Source of the DNA: an uncultured Kiritimatiellota bacterium
Lineage (GTDB): Bacteria > Verrucomicrobiota > Kiritimatiellia > RFP12 > UBA1067
Assembly: GCA_934635385.1 (NCBI GenBank)
Contig: CAKTZI010000009.1
Coordinates: 25,793-89,792, forward strand
Reading direction: 5' to 3'
Length of the DNA stretch: 64,000 nt
Shown piece after piece: positions 1 to 9,197 of the stretch. Numbering within the stretch: the first letter of the stretch is position 1; each line of letters starts with the position of its first letter. The position numbers were made by a program, and so were the translations under genes. Below the pieces are notes generated by a model. That model saw only the letters and a list, made by a program, of their open reading frames with translations. It ran no database searches and was not told the origin of the DNA.

Positions 1-1
1 C

Positions 2-1390
2 GCCATCTCCGGGCAGATGGTCTTCCCGCGCTTCGCCGCGATTCCGATGGCGGGCGGCGCGGAGAAGTTCGAGCAGATGGTGCGCTACGAGATCGAGCAG
101 AACATCCCGTTCCCGATCGACGAGATCGTCTGCGACCGCCAGGTGCTGGGCGACACGGAGACGGGCGACAAGTCGGTGATGATCGTCGCCGCGAAGGTCG
201 ATCAGGTCGAGGCGCTGACGACGGCCGTCGCGGCCGCCGGCTTCACGCCGGAGCTTGTCGACGCCGCGCCGCTCGCGCTCACGAACGCCCTGCGCCACGC
301 GATCGGCGACGACGGCTCGTGCAGCGTCCTCCTCGACATCGGCTCGAAGACGACGTCGCTCGTGATCGTCGAGGGCGACAAGATCTACAACCGCTCGATT
401 CCCGTCGCCGGCAACGCCGTGACGAAGGAGATCGCCGCCGCGCTCGGCTGCTCGACGGAAGAGGCCGAACAGCTCAAGCGCGAGAAGGGCTACGTCTCGA
501 TGGGCGGCGTGACGGAGGACGACGACGAGGTCGCCGACCGGATCTCGAAGGCCTGCCGCGCGGTGATGACGCGCCTCAACGCCGAGATCTCGCGCTCGAT
601 CAACTTCTACCGCAGCCAGCAGGGCGGCACGGCGCCGACGCGCCTCTACTTGACGGGCGGCACGGCCCTCCTGCCGCAGATCGACGTCTTCTTCCAGGAG
701 TCGCTCCAGATCGAGGTCGTGTTCTTCAATCCGTTCGAGGCGCTGGCCGTCGGCCCGAAGGTCGATGCGGCCGCGCTGGAGGCGGACGGCGCGCTCATCG
801 CCGTCACGGCGGGCCTCGCCCTGCACGAGGCGGGCGCGGCGCGCTTCGCGGTCAACCTGCTCCCGCCGTCGCTTGTCGCGGCGCGGGCCGAGAAGGCCAA
901 GATCCCGTTCGTCATCGCGGCCGGCGTGACGCTTGTCGCGGCGCTCGTCTGCGTGATGCTGGCGATCGGCCGCCAGGAGGAGGTCATCGCCGCGCAGCGC
1001 GACGCCGTGCAGGCGCAGGTCGCGACGCTGACGGCGTCCGACCGCAAGGTCCAGGCGGCGACGGAGAGGTTCACGGCCGCCGAGGCCGAGGCCGAGGCGC
1101 TGCGCAAGCTGCTCGTCGCGCGCGCGGCCGCCGCGCAGCGCGTCAACGCGGTGCGCGACTCCCTGCTGCCCGGCATGTGGATCGAGCGCTGGGACGACGG
1201 ACGAATCACGGTGCGCTACTGGAGCGACCGCGTGAAGGGCCAGGGCGGCAAGACGCCGGGCGAGATCGTCGTCGACAAGCTCAAGGGGCGGCCCTGCATT
1301 GACGCCGACACGGTCAAGATTTCGGGCATGAGCGCGCTGGGCAAGGACGCGCAGGTCGAACAACTTACGGTGGAGATGAAGTTCAAATGA
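2..1390 (+). CDS. pilM: PilM-like pilus ATPase fused to a PilN-like segment (5' partial)
   Basis: The reading frame is open from base 2, so the true start lies upstream of the window; residues AISGQMVFPRF preceding the first ATG (17) match the PilM core. The first ~280 residues form an actin-like PilM/FtsA fold with the nucleotide-site words LLDIGSKTTSLVIV and YLTGGTALLP. The last ~175 residues look like PilN: the AVNLLPP word typical of PilN N-termini, one membrane helix (IPFVIAAGVTLVAALVCVML), a coiled coil and a small C-terminal domain. PilM and PilN are normally separate proteins that form the inner-membrane platform of type IV pili, so this is a natural fusion. Its stop overlaps the next start (ATGA), implying translational coupling. 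Order and content match Akkermansia Amuc_1101-1100-1099-1098. Confidence 0.85.
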   Translation, partial: AISGQMVFPRFAAIPMAGGAEKFEQMVRYEIEQNIPFPIDEIVCDRQVLGDTETGDKSVMIVAAKVDQVEALTTAVAAAGFTPELVDAAPLALTNALRHAIGDDGSCSVLLDIGSKTTSLVIVEGDKIYNRSIPVAGNAVTKEIAAALGCSTEEAEQLKREKGYVSMGGVTEDDDEVADRISKACRAVMTRLNAEISRSINFYRSQQGGTAPTRLYLTGGTALLPQIDVFFQESLQIEVVFFNPFEALAVGPKVDAAALEADGALIAVTAGLALHEAGAARFAVNLLPPSLVAARAEKAKIPFVIAAGVTLVAALVCVMLAIGRQEEVIAAQRDAVQAQVATLTASDRKVQAATERFTAAEAEAEALRKLLVARAAAAQRVNAVRDSLLPGMWIERWDDGRITVRYWSDRVKGQGGKTPGEIVVDKLKGRPCIDADTVKISGMSALGKDAQVEQLTVEMKFK

Positions 1391-2412
1391 ACAAGAACCG
1401 AATGATTCTGGCCGCCTCGGGCGGCGTGATCGGCTTGGCCGTCCTGGCCATGGCCTATTTCACTTGGAGCGCCTACGCCGCGAAAGTCGCGGCCATCGAG
1501 GGCGACGACGAGGGGAACGACGGTCTGGAGACCGTCCAGCAGAAGGCGCAGGCGCTCTCGCGCAAGAGCGTCTATCCCTGTCCGGCGAGCGTCAAGGCGA
1601 TCGAGGAGAACACGGCGCGCCTGACGGCGTGGCAGGCGGAGGCGCGCAAGCTGGCTTCGCGCGGCGACCGCCCGATTCGCACGACGACGCCCGCGCAGTT
1701 CAAGACCGACCTTGTCGCGGACGCGAAGCGGCTCTCGGCCCTGCCGGGCGCGGTGAACGGCGTCCTCGTGAAGCCCGACTTCGCGTTCGGGCCGTTCCGC
1801 AGCTACATCGCCGAGGGCAAGATGCCGACGGATGCCGAGCTGCCGGAGCTTCAGCGCCGGTGGGATGACGTCATGCTCGTCGTCGAGACGCTGGCATCCT
1901 GCGGGGTCTCCGAACTCGTGAACGTCGACTTCAAGGCGACGGCGTCACAGGACGACGCGCAGGAGAAGAAGGCGAAGAAGGTCGGCAAGAAGCCGTCGGC
2001 GAAGAAGCGTCCGGCGGCGGAAAGCGCGGCGGATTCCCAGCCGTCGTCCTTCTCGTATGTCTTCACGTTCGCGACGCGTGCGCCGGCGTTCGTCAAGGCG
2101 GTGAACGCGCTCGGCACGAACGAGCGGTTCATGGTCATCGACGGCTTCACGTTCACGCGCACGGCCGATCCGGTCGCGGAGGCGCTCGGCGTCGGAGACA
2201 AGCGCGAGGCGGCGCGAAATGCGGCGTCGGGGCGCGGCCGTCGCGGACGGCGCGGCGCGGCCGTCGAGGAGAAGAAGGATGCGTCCGAGGAGAAGAGCGG
2301 CATCGTCACGGATCCGGCGCTGGATGCGCCGTTCACGGTCACGCTGGCCGTGACGGTCTATGACTTCAAGACGATGGAAGACGAAAGCAAGACCGAGGAG
2401 GTTGGAAAATGA
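1387..2412 (+). CDS. Amuc_1100-family pilus-like protein
   Basis: 341 residues: one N-terminal membrane helix (about 7-27), then a periplasmic or surface domain. It has features of Akkermansia Amuc_1100: a TPAQFKTDLVADAKRL segment like TPTAFQNEL in Amuc_1100, a long helix ending LVVETLASCGVSELVNVDF (Amuc_1100 has LVNKLAECGLSKFIKV) and a second PilO-like alpha/beta repeat. A Lys/Ala-rich linker (about 195-215) and an Arg/Gly-rich stretch (about 278-290) are local additions. It sits between the PilM/PilN fusion and the Amuc_1099-like gene, overlapping both by ATGA. The family is PilO-like, so a role in the inner-membrane alignment complex is likely. Whether it has the host-signalling activity described for Amuc_1100 cannot be judged from sequence. 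Confidence 0.8.
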   Translation: MNKNRMILAASGGVIGLAVLAMAYFTWSAYAAKVAAIEGDDEGNDGLETVQQKAQALSRKSVYPCPASVKAIEENTARLTAWQAEARKLASRGDRPIRTTTPAQFKTDLVADAKRLSALPGAVNGVLVKPDFAFGPFRSYIAEGKMPTDAELPELQRRWDDVMLVVETLASCGVSELVNVDFKATASQDDAQEKKAKKVGKKPSAKKRPAAESAADSQPSSFSYVFTFATRAPAFVKAVNALGTNERFMVIDGFTFTRTADPVAEALGVGDKREAARNAASGRGRRGRRGAAVEEKKDASEEKSGIVTDPALDAPFTVTLAVTVYDFKTMEDESKTEEVGK

Positions 2413-3515
2413 GAGACCAGAATTTCTTTGCGGCCTATTACGACCGAATCGCCGCCGCCGTCGGCGTGCTGGCGCTCGTCGGGGGCATCGCCTTCTTCGC
2501 GCTCTCCGCCGGCGACGACCCGGAGACGGCCGCCGCGAACGCGGCGCAGGCCGTCAGCCGCCTGAAGCCGTCCGAGACAGGCGTCGCGGCCGTCGACATG
2601 ACGGCGTACGCCGGCGCCGTCCGGCTCGTCAAGAGCCCGACGGTCGTGAACGAGCTGACGGGGACGAGTGCGTCGTTCCTCGCAAGCGAACGTCGGCTCA
2701 AGTGCAAGAAGTGCCAGAAGGTGATTCCCGGCGACGTCAAGGTCTGCCCGTTCTGCGGCGAGAAGTTGGAGGAGGAGAAGAAGGTCGTTCTCGACTCTGA
2801 CGGCGACGGCATGCCGGACGAATGGGAGAAGCGCTATGGGCTGAACCCGAACGACCCTGCGGACGCGAACGCCGACAAGGACGGCGACGGCTTCACGAAT
2901 CTCGAGGAGTATCTCGCGAAGACGGATCCGACCGACCGCCGCGACCACCCGGACTACCTCGACTCGATCCAGATCGCCCTGCCGCTCAAGGAGACCTACC
3001 TGCCGTTCGTCTTCACGAAGGCGACGAAGATCCCGTCGGGCTGGCGGTGCGAGTTCTTCGACCCCAACCAGCGCGACGACTACGGTCGCGCCGGGCGGAC
3101 GTTCTCGGCCGTCCTCGGTGAGGAGATCGGCAAGGGCACGAAGACGCCGTCGGGCTTCATCCTCAAGACCTACGAGAAAAAAGAGGTGAAGCGTCCGCGC
3201 AAGGGCATGAAGGGCCTGTTCGTGACGGATGACGTCTCGGAAGTCACGGTCGCGCGCAAGTCGGACGGCAAGACCGTCACGCTCGTGATCGTGCAGGACA
3301 AGCGGGCGAAGCCGCAGCCGGTGGACGTGATGGCGACGCTCAACTACACGCGCGGCAGCGTCACGACGTTCGAGGCCGTGCCCGGCACGGAGCTGGATCT
3401 GAACGGCGAAAAGTTCAAGGTCGTTGAGGTCGCGCCCGCCGGAAAGGGCGCGAAGGTGACGTTCCAGAACGTCCGCACGGGCAAGCGCCGGACACTTGAA
3501 GCCCTTGAACAGTGA
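2409..3515 (+). CDS. Amuc_1099-like pilus-system protein with zinc ribbon and Ca-binding repeats
   Basis: 368 residues. A membrane helix spans about 15-33. A CxxC...CxxC zinc ribbon follows (C99, C102, C113, C116), then Asp-rich thrombospondin-3/dockerin-like calcium loops at about 129-174 (DSDGDGMPDEW, DKDGDGFTNLEEY), then two beta-rich segments ending in VTFQNVRTGKRRTLE, which resembles PilP-type domains that contact secretins. Position between the Amuc_1100-like protein and the secretin matches Amuc_1099. Likely role: periplasmic bridge between the PilM-N-O platform and the secretin (inferred). A zinc ribbon beside calcium loops in one periplasmic protein is unusual. The start overlaps the previous stop (ATGA). 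Confidence 0.75.
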   Translation: MRDQNFFAAYYDRIAAAVGVLALVGGIAFFALSAGDDPETAAANAAQAVSRLKPSETGVAAVDMTAYAGAVRLVKSPTVVNELTGTSASFLASERRLKCKKCQKVIPGDVKVCPFCGEKLEEEKKVVLDSDGDGMPDEWEKRYGLNPNDPADANADKDGDGFTNLEEYLAKTDPTDRRDHPDYLDSIQIALPLKETYLPFVFTKATKIPSGWRCEFFDPNQRDDYGRAGRTFSAVLGEEIGKGTKTPSGFILKTYEKKEVKRPRKGMKGLFVTDDVSEVTVARKSDGKTVTLVIVQDKRAKPQPVDVMATLNYTRGSVTTFEAVPGTELDLNGEKFKVVEVAPAGKGAKVTFQNVRTGKRRTLEALEQ

Positions 3516-3533
3516 GAAAAGATATTGTATACT
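3505..3533 (+). promoter_or_regulatory. Promoter of the secretin gene
   Basis: TTGAAC (3505-3510), a 17-nt spacer and TATACT (3528-3533) form a good housekeeping promoter. The -35 box lies inside the last codons of the preceding gene. A Shine-Dalgarno-like AGGTGG lies upstream of the ATG at 3564. The secretin can therefore be transcribed independently of the three upstream pilus genes. Confidence 0.6.
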
Positions 3534-3563
3534 ACTACTCATACTAACGAATAGGTGGTTTAA

Positions 3564-6500
3564 ATGACGAACTTCAAAATGCTTGTCGCGTGCAGTGCGG
3601 CGTTGGCGATGTCGGTTTCCCTGAGCGTGTCCGCGCAGGATGACCTCGATGACCTCCTCAAGGATCTTGAGGGAGAGGCGGCGAAGCCCGCCGCAAAGGC
3701 GGCGGCCGGGGCCGAAGCCGCGGCGGCCGAAGCGCCCAAGGCCGAGCCTGCGGCGTCCGCCGAAGAGGCAAAGACCGAGAAGGCCGAAGCGTCGGCGGCG
3801 GAGGAATCTGCGGCGGAAGAGGCGAAGGCCGAAGAATCTGCGGCGGAAGAGGCGAAGGCCGAGGCTGCGACGGAAGAGGCTTCGACGGTGGAAGAGGCGA
3901 AAGCCGAGCCGACGGCGCAGGCGAAGGTCGATGATGTCCTGAGCCTGTTGGATCAGTTGGCCGAAGAGGCGCCGAAGACGGCTCCCGCTGCGACGGATGC
4001 TGCGGCGAAGGGCGAGGCGTCGGCGGTTGCCGCGAAGCCGGCGGTCGAGGTCGCCCCCGCGAAGCCAAAGGCGGTTCGTCCTGACGAGGAGCTGCTCGTG
4101 AACATCGCGACGACTGAGCGTCTGCGCCGCGACTCGCTCGATGCGCAGGCGAAGCGCGAGATTCTCGCGGCGCGTGCGAGCATGGAGTCGAAGGAGTTCA
4201 CGGACGCCGTCCGTCACTATGGCCTCGCGACGAAGCTGCTGAACGACAGCCCCGCGTCGAAGGCGTTGCGCAAGGAGTGCGATCAGGGCATTGCCGAGGG
4301 CCTGTACCGTGCCGCCCTTCAGGAAGACGAGATCGGTCGCCGCGCGCGTGCCGTCGAGCTGATGGAAAAGGCGCTGGAGATGCGCCACCCGAAGGCGCGC
4401 CGTGCGTTGGAGAAGTGGACGACGCAGAGCACGGCCGACGTGGCGAAGACCGATTTCACGGAGGCTTCCCAGCGCCGCAACGAAGAAGACTACAAGACCG
4501 ACCGCGAGGGCATTCGCCGTCATCTGCGCCGCTCGCGCCAGTATCTGGCGTTGCGTGACATGGCGCGCGCGCTCGACGAGTGCGAAGTCGTCCTGAAGGC
4601 CGATCCGTACAATCAGGAGGCGATTCGTCTGCGCAAGGCGATTCAGGGCAAGCGCCAGACGATCCTTGAGCAGGAGCGCAAGGCGGCGCGCGACGGCATG
4701 ATCGCCGACGTCGACGAGGCGTGGCGGCCCGTCTACGCCGTCAACGCCGCGCAGCTGTCGGAGGCGTCGTCCGAGACCGTCAAGTCACAGGCGGGCGAGG
4801 ATCCGGAGCGCACGCAGGAGCAGGACATCGAGAAGCGCATGCGCGAGATGCGTCTGCCGACGATTGAGTTCAAGCCGCCGGCGACGATCATCGAGGCCGT
4901 CGAGTTCTTCCGCACGGCGTCGCGCGACTATGACCGTCCCGACATCCCGATCGAGAAGCGCGGCTTCAACTTCGTGCTGCGCACCCCAGTCGGGGCCATC
5001 AAGCAGCAGGCGACCGACGAGTCGTCGGATGACTTCTCGGCCAATGCGACAGAGGATTCCGAGGCGTCGGCGAACGGGCTGCCGCCGATTCCGAAGATCA
5101 CGGCGAGCGACATCACGTTCTACGATGCGTTGAAGCTCGTCTGCGACTCGGTTGACTACAAGTTCATCGTCCGCGGCCCGATCGTCATGGTCATGCAGAA
5201 GGACATGTCGACCGCCGAGCTTCTCTCGCGCAAGTACAACGTGCCGGAGGCGTTCGTCGAGCGCGTCAATTCCGCGTCCGAGGAGATGAAGGAGATGGGC
5301 GGCTTCGGCTCGTCCAACCGTCAGGCGAAGAAGGCCGATGAGGAAGGCGAGGGCGAAGGCCGTGACTGGAAGGCGTTCTTCGAGGAAATGGGCGTCAAGT
5401 GGCCGGAGGGCTCGTCGATCAAGCACATCAAGGCCCTTGGCAAGCTCTATGTCCGCAACACGCGCGAAAACCTCGCGGAGTTCGAGAAGGTGCTCGACGA
5501 ACTTGGCGGCCAGCCGCAGCTCATCGAGATCGAGACGCGCTTCGTCGAAGTCTCGCAGGAAGACCTCAACTCGCTCGGCTTCGAGTGGATCCTGAACAGC
5601 AACCTGGCGCTGAACGACCGCTTCGGCCTTGGAAAGGCGTTGGGGCTGAAGGGTGGCGAATATCCGGCCGGTACGGGAAGCTCGACGTTGACGGGCTATC
5701 GGGAAGTGACAGAGACGACAATCGTTGGGGGTACGCCGATTACCTCGACGAAATATGTGCCGGTCGAACGGTCGTCTGCCGGAACGGCTGCATCGGGTCG
5801 TTGGACTGCGTCGAGCAGTGCGAACGCGCCTCGCAACATCGGGCTTGATGCGTTTGGCGGCTCGTCTGACTACCAGAACGGCAACCGCTACCTTTCGACG
5901 GTCGGCAACCACATTTCGGGCGAGTCGGCGTCGAACAACGACCAGTTCATGCGGGTGAACGCCTTCCTCGGCCAGGCCGACCTCTCGATGATCCTGCATA
6001 TGCTCTCGCAGCGCAGTGACACGGATCTCCTCTCGGCCCCGAAGGTCGTCACGAAGTCGGGCGAACAGGCCATCATCAAGGTCGTGACGGAATACATCTA
6101 CCCGCAGGACTACGACGTGCAGCTCCAGTCGAGCTCGTCGGGCTCGTCCAGTGGCTCGTCGGGCGGCGGGCAGTCGGCGATTCTCGCGGTCGTCGAGCCG
6201 CAGAACTTCACGATGCGCGAAGTCGGCGTCATCCTTGACGTCATCCCGACCTACTCCGAGGCGAACGGCGGCACGATTGACCTTGAGCTGAAGCCGGCGG
6301 TCGTCGACGAGCCGATCTGGCACAACTACGGCATGCGCATCCCGTTTTCCGGCAACACGTCGTCGGGCGTGATGGCCGACATCGGCTCGATCTTCACGGG
6401 CATGTCGACGGCTCTGACGACATTGGGTGCGGCGTTGACCGAAGACGAGCGTGCGACGCTGTCCAAGCAAGTCATCTCGTCGGCAACGGAGGCTGCTGCA

Positions 6501-6851
6501 AGTGTCTCGACCGCTTCCTCCTCGACGATGACGTGGTATGACGCGCCGATGGAGCAGCCGTTCTTCCATGTCCGCTCGATTGACTCGAAGGTGTCGATCA
6601 CGCCGGGTGCAACGGTCGTCATGGGCGGTCTCATCACCGAGGCGCGCAAGGCGATGGACGACAAGGTGCCGTTCCTGGGCGACCTGCCCTTCATCGGGCG
6701 CCTCTTCCGCAGCCATGCGGAGAAGACGACGAAGCGCAACTTGCTCATCTTCGTGACGGGCCGTCTCATCACGCCGTCGGGTCGCGAGCTCTCGATGAGC
6801 AGCGGTCGGGTGGACGAGGCCGAGGTGAAGCCCGCGCCCAAGGCCGAGTGA
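3564..6851 (+). CDS. Amuc_1098-family type IV pilus outer-membrane secretin
   Basis: 1095 residues. Signal peptide (about 1-25, ending SVSAQ), then a long low-complexity Ala/Glu/Lys region (about 30-170), a helical TPR-like region (about 195-370), N0/N1-type domains and a C-terminal secretin domain. The secretin signature is clear near the C-terminus: VPFLGDLPFIGRLF followed by KRNLLIFVTGRLI. Gly/Ser-rich and Thr-rich loops interrupt the beta-barrel region (about 700-790 and 850-870). It should form the outer-membrane pore of the pilus-like system whose inner-membrane parts are encoded just upstream. Longer than typical PilQ (about 700) because of the acidic N-terminal stretch and TPR region, as in the Amuc_1098 family. 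The stop overlaps the GTG start of coaE. Confidence 0.88.
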   Translation: MTNFKMLVACSAALAMSVSLSVSAQDDLDDLLKDLEGEAAKPAAKAAAGAEAAAAEAPKAEPAASAEEAKTEKAEASAAEESAAEEAKAEESAAEEAKAEAATEEASTVEEAKAEPTAQAKVDDVLSLLDQLAEEAPKTAPAATDAAAKGEASAVAAKPAVEVAPAKPKAVRPDEELLVNIATTERLRRDSLDAQAKREILAARASMESKEFTDAVRHYGLATKLLNDSPASKALRKECDQGIAEGLYRAALQEDEIGRRARAVELMEKALEMRHPKARRALEKWTTQSTADVAKTDFTEASQRRNEEDYKTDREGIRRHLRRSRQYLALRDMARALDECEVVLKADPYNQEAIRLRKAIQGKRQTILEQERKAARDGMIADVDEAWRPVYAVNAAQLSEASSETVKSQAGEDPERTQEQDIEKRMREMRLPTIEFKPPATIIEAVEFFRTASRDYDRPDIPIEKRGFNFVLRTPVGAIKQQATDESSDDFSANATEDSEASANGLPPIPKITASDITFYDALKLVCDSVDYKFIVRGPIVMVMQKDMSTAELLSRKYNVPEAFVERVNSASEEMKEMGGFGSSNRQAKKADEEGEGEGRDWKAFFEEMGVKWPEGSSIKHIKALGKLYVRNTRENLAEFEKVLDELGGQPQLIEIETRFVEVSQEDLNSLGFEWILNSNLALNDRFGLGKALGLKGGEYPAGTGSSTLTGYREVTETTIVGGTPITSTKYVPVERSSAGTAASGRWTASSSANAPRNIGLDAFGGSSDYQNGNRYLSTVGNHISGESASNNDQFMRVNAFLGQADLSMILHMLSQRSDTDLLSAPKVVTKSGEQAIIKVVTEYIYPQDYDVQLQSSSSGSSSGSSGGGQSAILAVVEPQNFTMREVGVILDVIPTYSEANGGTIDLELKPAVVDEPIWHNYGMRIPFSGNTSSGVMADIGSIFTGMSTALTTLGAALTEDERATLSKQVISSATEAAASVSTASSSTMTWYDAPMEQPFFHVRSIDSKVSITPGATVVMGGLITEARKAMDDKVPFLGDLPFIGRLFRSHAEKTTKRNLLIFVTGRLITPSGRELSMSSGRVDEAEVKPAPKAE

Positions 6852-7501
6852 ACGGACAGCTGAAGATCTGTCTCACGGGAGGGATTGCCTGCGGCAAGTC
6901 CCTCCTTTCGCATTATCTGAATGCGTTCGGCGTTGAGACGATTGACGCCGATGACATCGTGCATGAGCTGATTCCAGACCCGGCGGCGCGCAAGCGCCTC
7001 GCCGCCGAGGTCTTCGCCGACCCGGCGAAACGCCGCGCCCTCGAAGCGAAGATTCATCCGATTGTGAAGGAGAGAATCGATAATCGAATAATCGAATTAT
7101 CGAATAATCGAATGAATGAAAGAGATTTGTCTTCTTTCCATTCAACGCAACACCCTCCCTTCGCTCATTCGTCCCTTCACCCATTCAATCATTCGCCCCT
7201 TCGTCCATTCGATAATTCGATTATTCCTCCCATCGCCATCATCCCACTCCTCTTCGAAGCGCACTGGGAGAAAAATTTTGATATAATATGCTGCGTCGTC
7301 TCCGAAAGGGAAACGCAGATCTCGCGGATGATGACGACGCGCGGCTACACGCGCGCAGAGGCCGAGGCCCGACTGGCGGCGCAGATGCCGGTTGCGGAGA
7401 AGGCCGCCAAATCCCACTACGTGATCCACAACGACGGTACACCCGATGAACTGAAAGAAGAAGTTAAAAAATTCCTGACTTGGGTCTCAACCCTCTCTTG
7501 A
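6848..7501 (+). CDS. coaE: Dephospho-CoA kinase with an in-frame palindromic repeat insertion
   Basis: 217 residues; catalyses the last step of coenzyme A synthesis, phosphorylation of dephospho-CoA. P-loop GGIACGKS at 11-18, the acceptor region ETIDADDIVHEL, IHPIVKERI and IPLLFEAHWEKNFD are all present. Start is GTG 6848, overlapping the secretin stop (GTGA). Between IHPIVKERI and IPLLFE, where other CoaE proteins have a short helix and loop, there are about 50 residues rich in Asn, Ile, Ser, His and Pro. These are encoded by an inverted pair of 8-bp tandem arrays (7074-7226; see repeat entry). The reading frame is intact and the catalytic motifs remain, so the enzyme is probably functional. 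Confidence 0.9.
   Translation: MNGQLKICLTGGIACGKSLLSHYLNAFGVETIDADDIVHELIPDPAARKRLAAEVFADPAKRRALEAKIHPIVKERIDNRIIELSNNRMNERDLSSFHSTQHPPFAHSSLHPFNHSPLRPFDNSIIPPIAIIPLLFEAHWEKNFDIICCVVSERETQISRMMTTRGYTRAEAEARLAAQMPVAEKAAKSHYVIHNDGTPDELKEEVKKFLTWVSTLS
7074..7226. repeat. Palindromic element of 8-bp tandem units inside coaE
   Basis: Left arm: in-phase 8-mers (aatcgaat, aatcgaat, tatcgaat, aatcgaat) at 7082-7113, preceded by a degenerate unit at 7074-7081. Right arm: seven in-phase 8-mers of the reverse-complement type (attcgtcc, cttcaccc, attcaatc, attcgccc, cttcgtcc, attcgata, attcgatt) at 7167-7222. Bases 7086-7105 and 7207-7226 are perfect 20-bp reverse complements. The element is AT-rich compared with its host gene and is translated in frame. 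Confidence 0.9.
7279..7287 (+). promoter_or_regulatory. Extended -10 promoter inside coaE, likely for rho
   Basis: TGATATAAT matches the extended -10 form TGnTATAAT seen at several other gene starts in this window. It lies in the 3' third of coaE, 271 nt upstream of the rho start, in coding sequence otherwise too GC-rich to give this motif readily. No good -35 box is visible. Confidence 0.4.
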
Positions 7502-7515
7502 CTCCCAAGTCACCC

Positions 7516-7555
7516 ATTCACCCATTCGACAATTCGATTATTCGATTATTTCTTA
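7516..7555. repeat. 8-bp unit half-array forming the rho leader
   Basis: Five in-phase 8-mers (attcaccc, attcgaca, attcgatt, attcgatt, atttctta) of the same family as the coaE and uvrA elements, here as a single arm with no opposing array. It ends 2 nt before the rho ATG and replaces the Shine-Dalgarno region. Confidence 0.8.
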
Positions 7556-7557
7556 TC

Positions 7558-9135
7558 ATGGCTGAAGAATTTGACGTGTTCGCGGGGGCGATGAAAGCCT
7601 CCAAGTCGCAGAACCAAGGCGGCGGCAGTAAGCCGAACGGCAACGCCGCGCCCGCGCAGAAGCAGAATCAGCCGAAGAAGAAGTTCTTCGGCAAGAACCG
7701 CGGCAACTTCAATCGCGGCGGCAACGGCGGCGCGCGGCAGAACAGTTCGCCCATTCGCGGCGCGAACGGCGAGGAGTCGGTGAACCCGCTCCTCAACGCG
7801 CCGCTGCCGACGGAGCCGAAGGCGGCCGAGTCCGCGCCGGCGAATCCGCACCGCAACCCGGAGATGCCCGAATACCGTCTCGCCGACATCCAGACCTGGC
7901 CCGCGCCGGTCATCGTCGAGCGCATGATGCCGGGGGCCGACCCGGAAGAGCTCGGCACCTACCGCAAGCACGAGCTCATCTTCGCGGCGATCCGCCAGTA
8001 TCTCCAGCAGGGCGGCGCGGTGCTCGCGTCGGGCTGCCTTGAGATCGTGCGCGAAGGGCATGGCTTCCTGCGGTCGGCGAAGAACAACTTCCTCGCCTGT
8101 CCGGAGGACGTGTTCGTCACGCAGCAGCAGATCCGCCGCCACGCGCTCCGCACGGGCGACCTCATCGAGGGGCCGATCCGCGATCCGCGCGACAAGGATC
8201 GCTTCTTCTGCCTCGGCAACGTGCAGACGGTGAACGGCAAGGAGCCGTCCGTCGCCGCGCGCGTCATCCACTTCGAGAACCTGACGGCGACCTTCCCGAC
8301 GCGGCGCATCATCCTGGAGACTGACCCGAAGGAGTTCTCGACGCGCGTCATCGACCTCTTCACGCCGATCGGCTTCGGCCAGCGCGGCCTCATCATCGCG
8401 CCGCCGCGCGTCGGCAAGACCGTCCTCCTGCAGAAGATGGCGAACGCGATCTCGAAGAACTACCCGGAGGCGATCCTCATCATCCTGCTCATCGACGAGC
8501 GGCCGGAGGAGGTGACGGACATGCAGCGCAACACGAAGGCGATGGTGCTGTCCTCGACGTTCGACGAGGAGCCGCAGCACCACGTCAACGTGACGGAGAT
8601 GGTGCTGGAGTTCTCGAAGCGCCAGGTCGAGAACGGCAAGGACGTCATCATCCTCATGGACTCGATCACGCGCATGGCGCGCGCCTACAACACCGTCCAG
8701 CCGCACTCCGGCAAGATCCTGACGGGCGGCGTGGACGCGCTGGCGATGCACCGTCCGAAGCGCTTCTTCGGCGCGGCGCGCAACATCGAGGGCGGCGGGT
8801 CGCTCACGATCATCGCGACGGGGCTCGTGGACACGGGCTCGCGCATGGACGAGGTCATCTTCGAGGAATTCAAGGGCACGGGCAACATGGAGATCGTGCT
8901 GGATCGCGGCCTTGCGGACAAGCGCATCTACCCGGCCATTGACATCGAGAAGTCGGGCACGCGAAAGGAAGACCTCCTGCTCGATCCGATGGAGCTGGAG
9001 AAGACGTGGGGCATGCGGCGCATCCTCGCGGCGGCGGGTCCCGAATCGGCGATGCGGTCGGTCCTGAACTCGCTGAAGAAGACGAAGTCGAACCCGGAGT
9101 TCCTGCTCGCGCTCGACGTCAACAAGAACCTGTAA
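7558..9135 (+). CDS. rho: Transcription termination factor Rho
   Basis: 525 residues; hexameric RNA-dependent ATPase that terminates transcription. ATG 7558 gives [10 protein letters not shown]; an open frame continues upstream through the repeat half-array but is not credible as coding. The first ~95 residues are a disordered Gly/Asn/Gln/Arg/Lys-rich extension ([14 protein letters not shown]). The cold-shock-like RNA-binding domain follows (about 140-250) and then the RecA-type motor with Walker A APPRVGKT and the [11 protein letters not shown] segment. E. coli Rho is 419 residues; long disordered N-terminal inserts occur in Rho of Bacteroidota and Actinobacteria. No Shine-Dalgarno is visible because a repeat half-array occupies the leader. 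A possible promoter lies inside coaE at 7279. Confidence 0.97.
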   Translation: MAEEFDVFAGAMKASKSQNQGGGSKPNGNAAPAQKQNQPKKKFFGKNRGNFNRGGNGGARQNSSPIRGANGEESVNPLLNAPLPTEPKAAESAPANPHRNPEMPEYRLADIQTWPAPVIVERMMPGADPEELGTYRKHELIFAAIRQYLQQGGAVLASGCLEIVREGHGFLRSAKNNFLACPEDVFVTQQQIRRHALRTGDLIEGPIRDPRDKDRFFCLGNVQTVNGKEPSVAARVIHFENLTATFPTRRIILETDPKEFSTRVIDLFTPIGFGQRGLIIAPPRVGKTVLLQKMANAISKNYPEAILIILLIDERPEEVTDMQRNTKAMVLSSTFDEEPQHHVNVTEMVLEFSKRQVENGKDVIILMDSITRMARAYNTVQPHSGKILTGGVDALAMHRPKRFFGAARNIEGGGSLTIIATGLVDTGSRMDEVIFEEFKGTGNMEIVLDRGLADKRIYPAIDIEKSGTRKEDLLLDPMELEKTWGMRRILAAAGPESAMRSVLNSLKKTKSNPEFLLALDVNKNL

Positions 9136-9197
9136 AACCGAAAGACTGAAATGCAAGACTGAATGCGCGCCGTCCGCGCGCAGAAAAGGAGGATCCG

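Noticed and set aside
2358..4523. Long - strand open frame opposite the pilus genes (721 codons)
   Set aside because: Arg/Leu-rich, low-complexity translation opposite well-supported genes; typical shadow frame of GC-rich DNA.
4785..6716. Long - strand open frame opposite the secretin
   Set aside because: Arg/Asp/His/Leu-rich shadow of a gene with clear secretin motifs.
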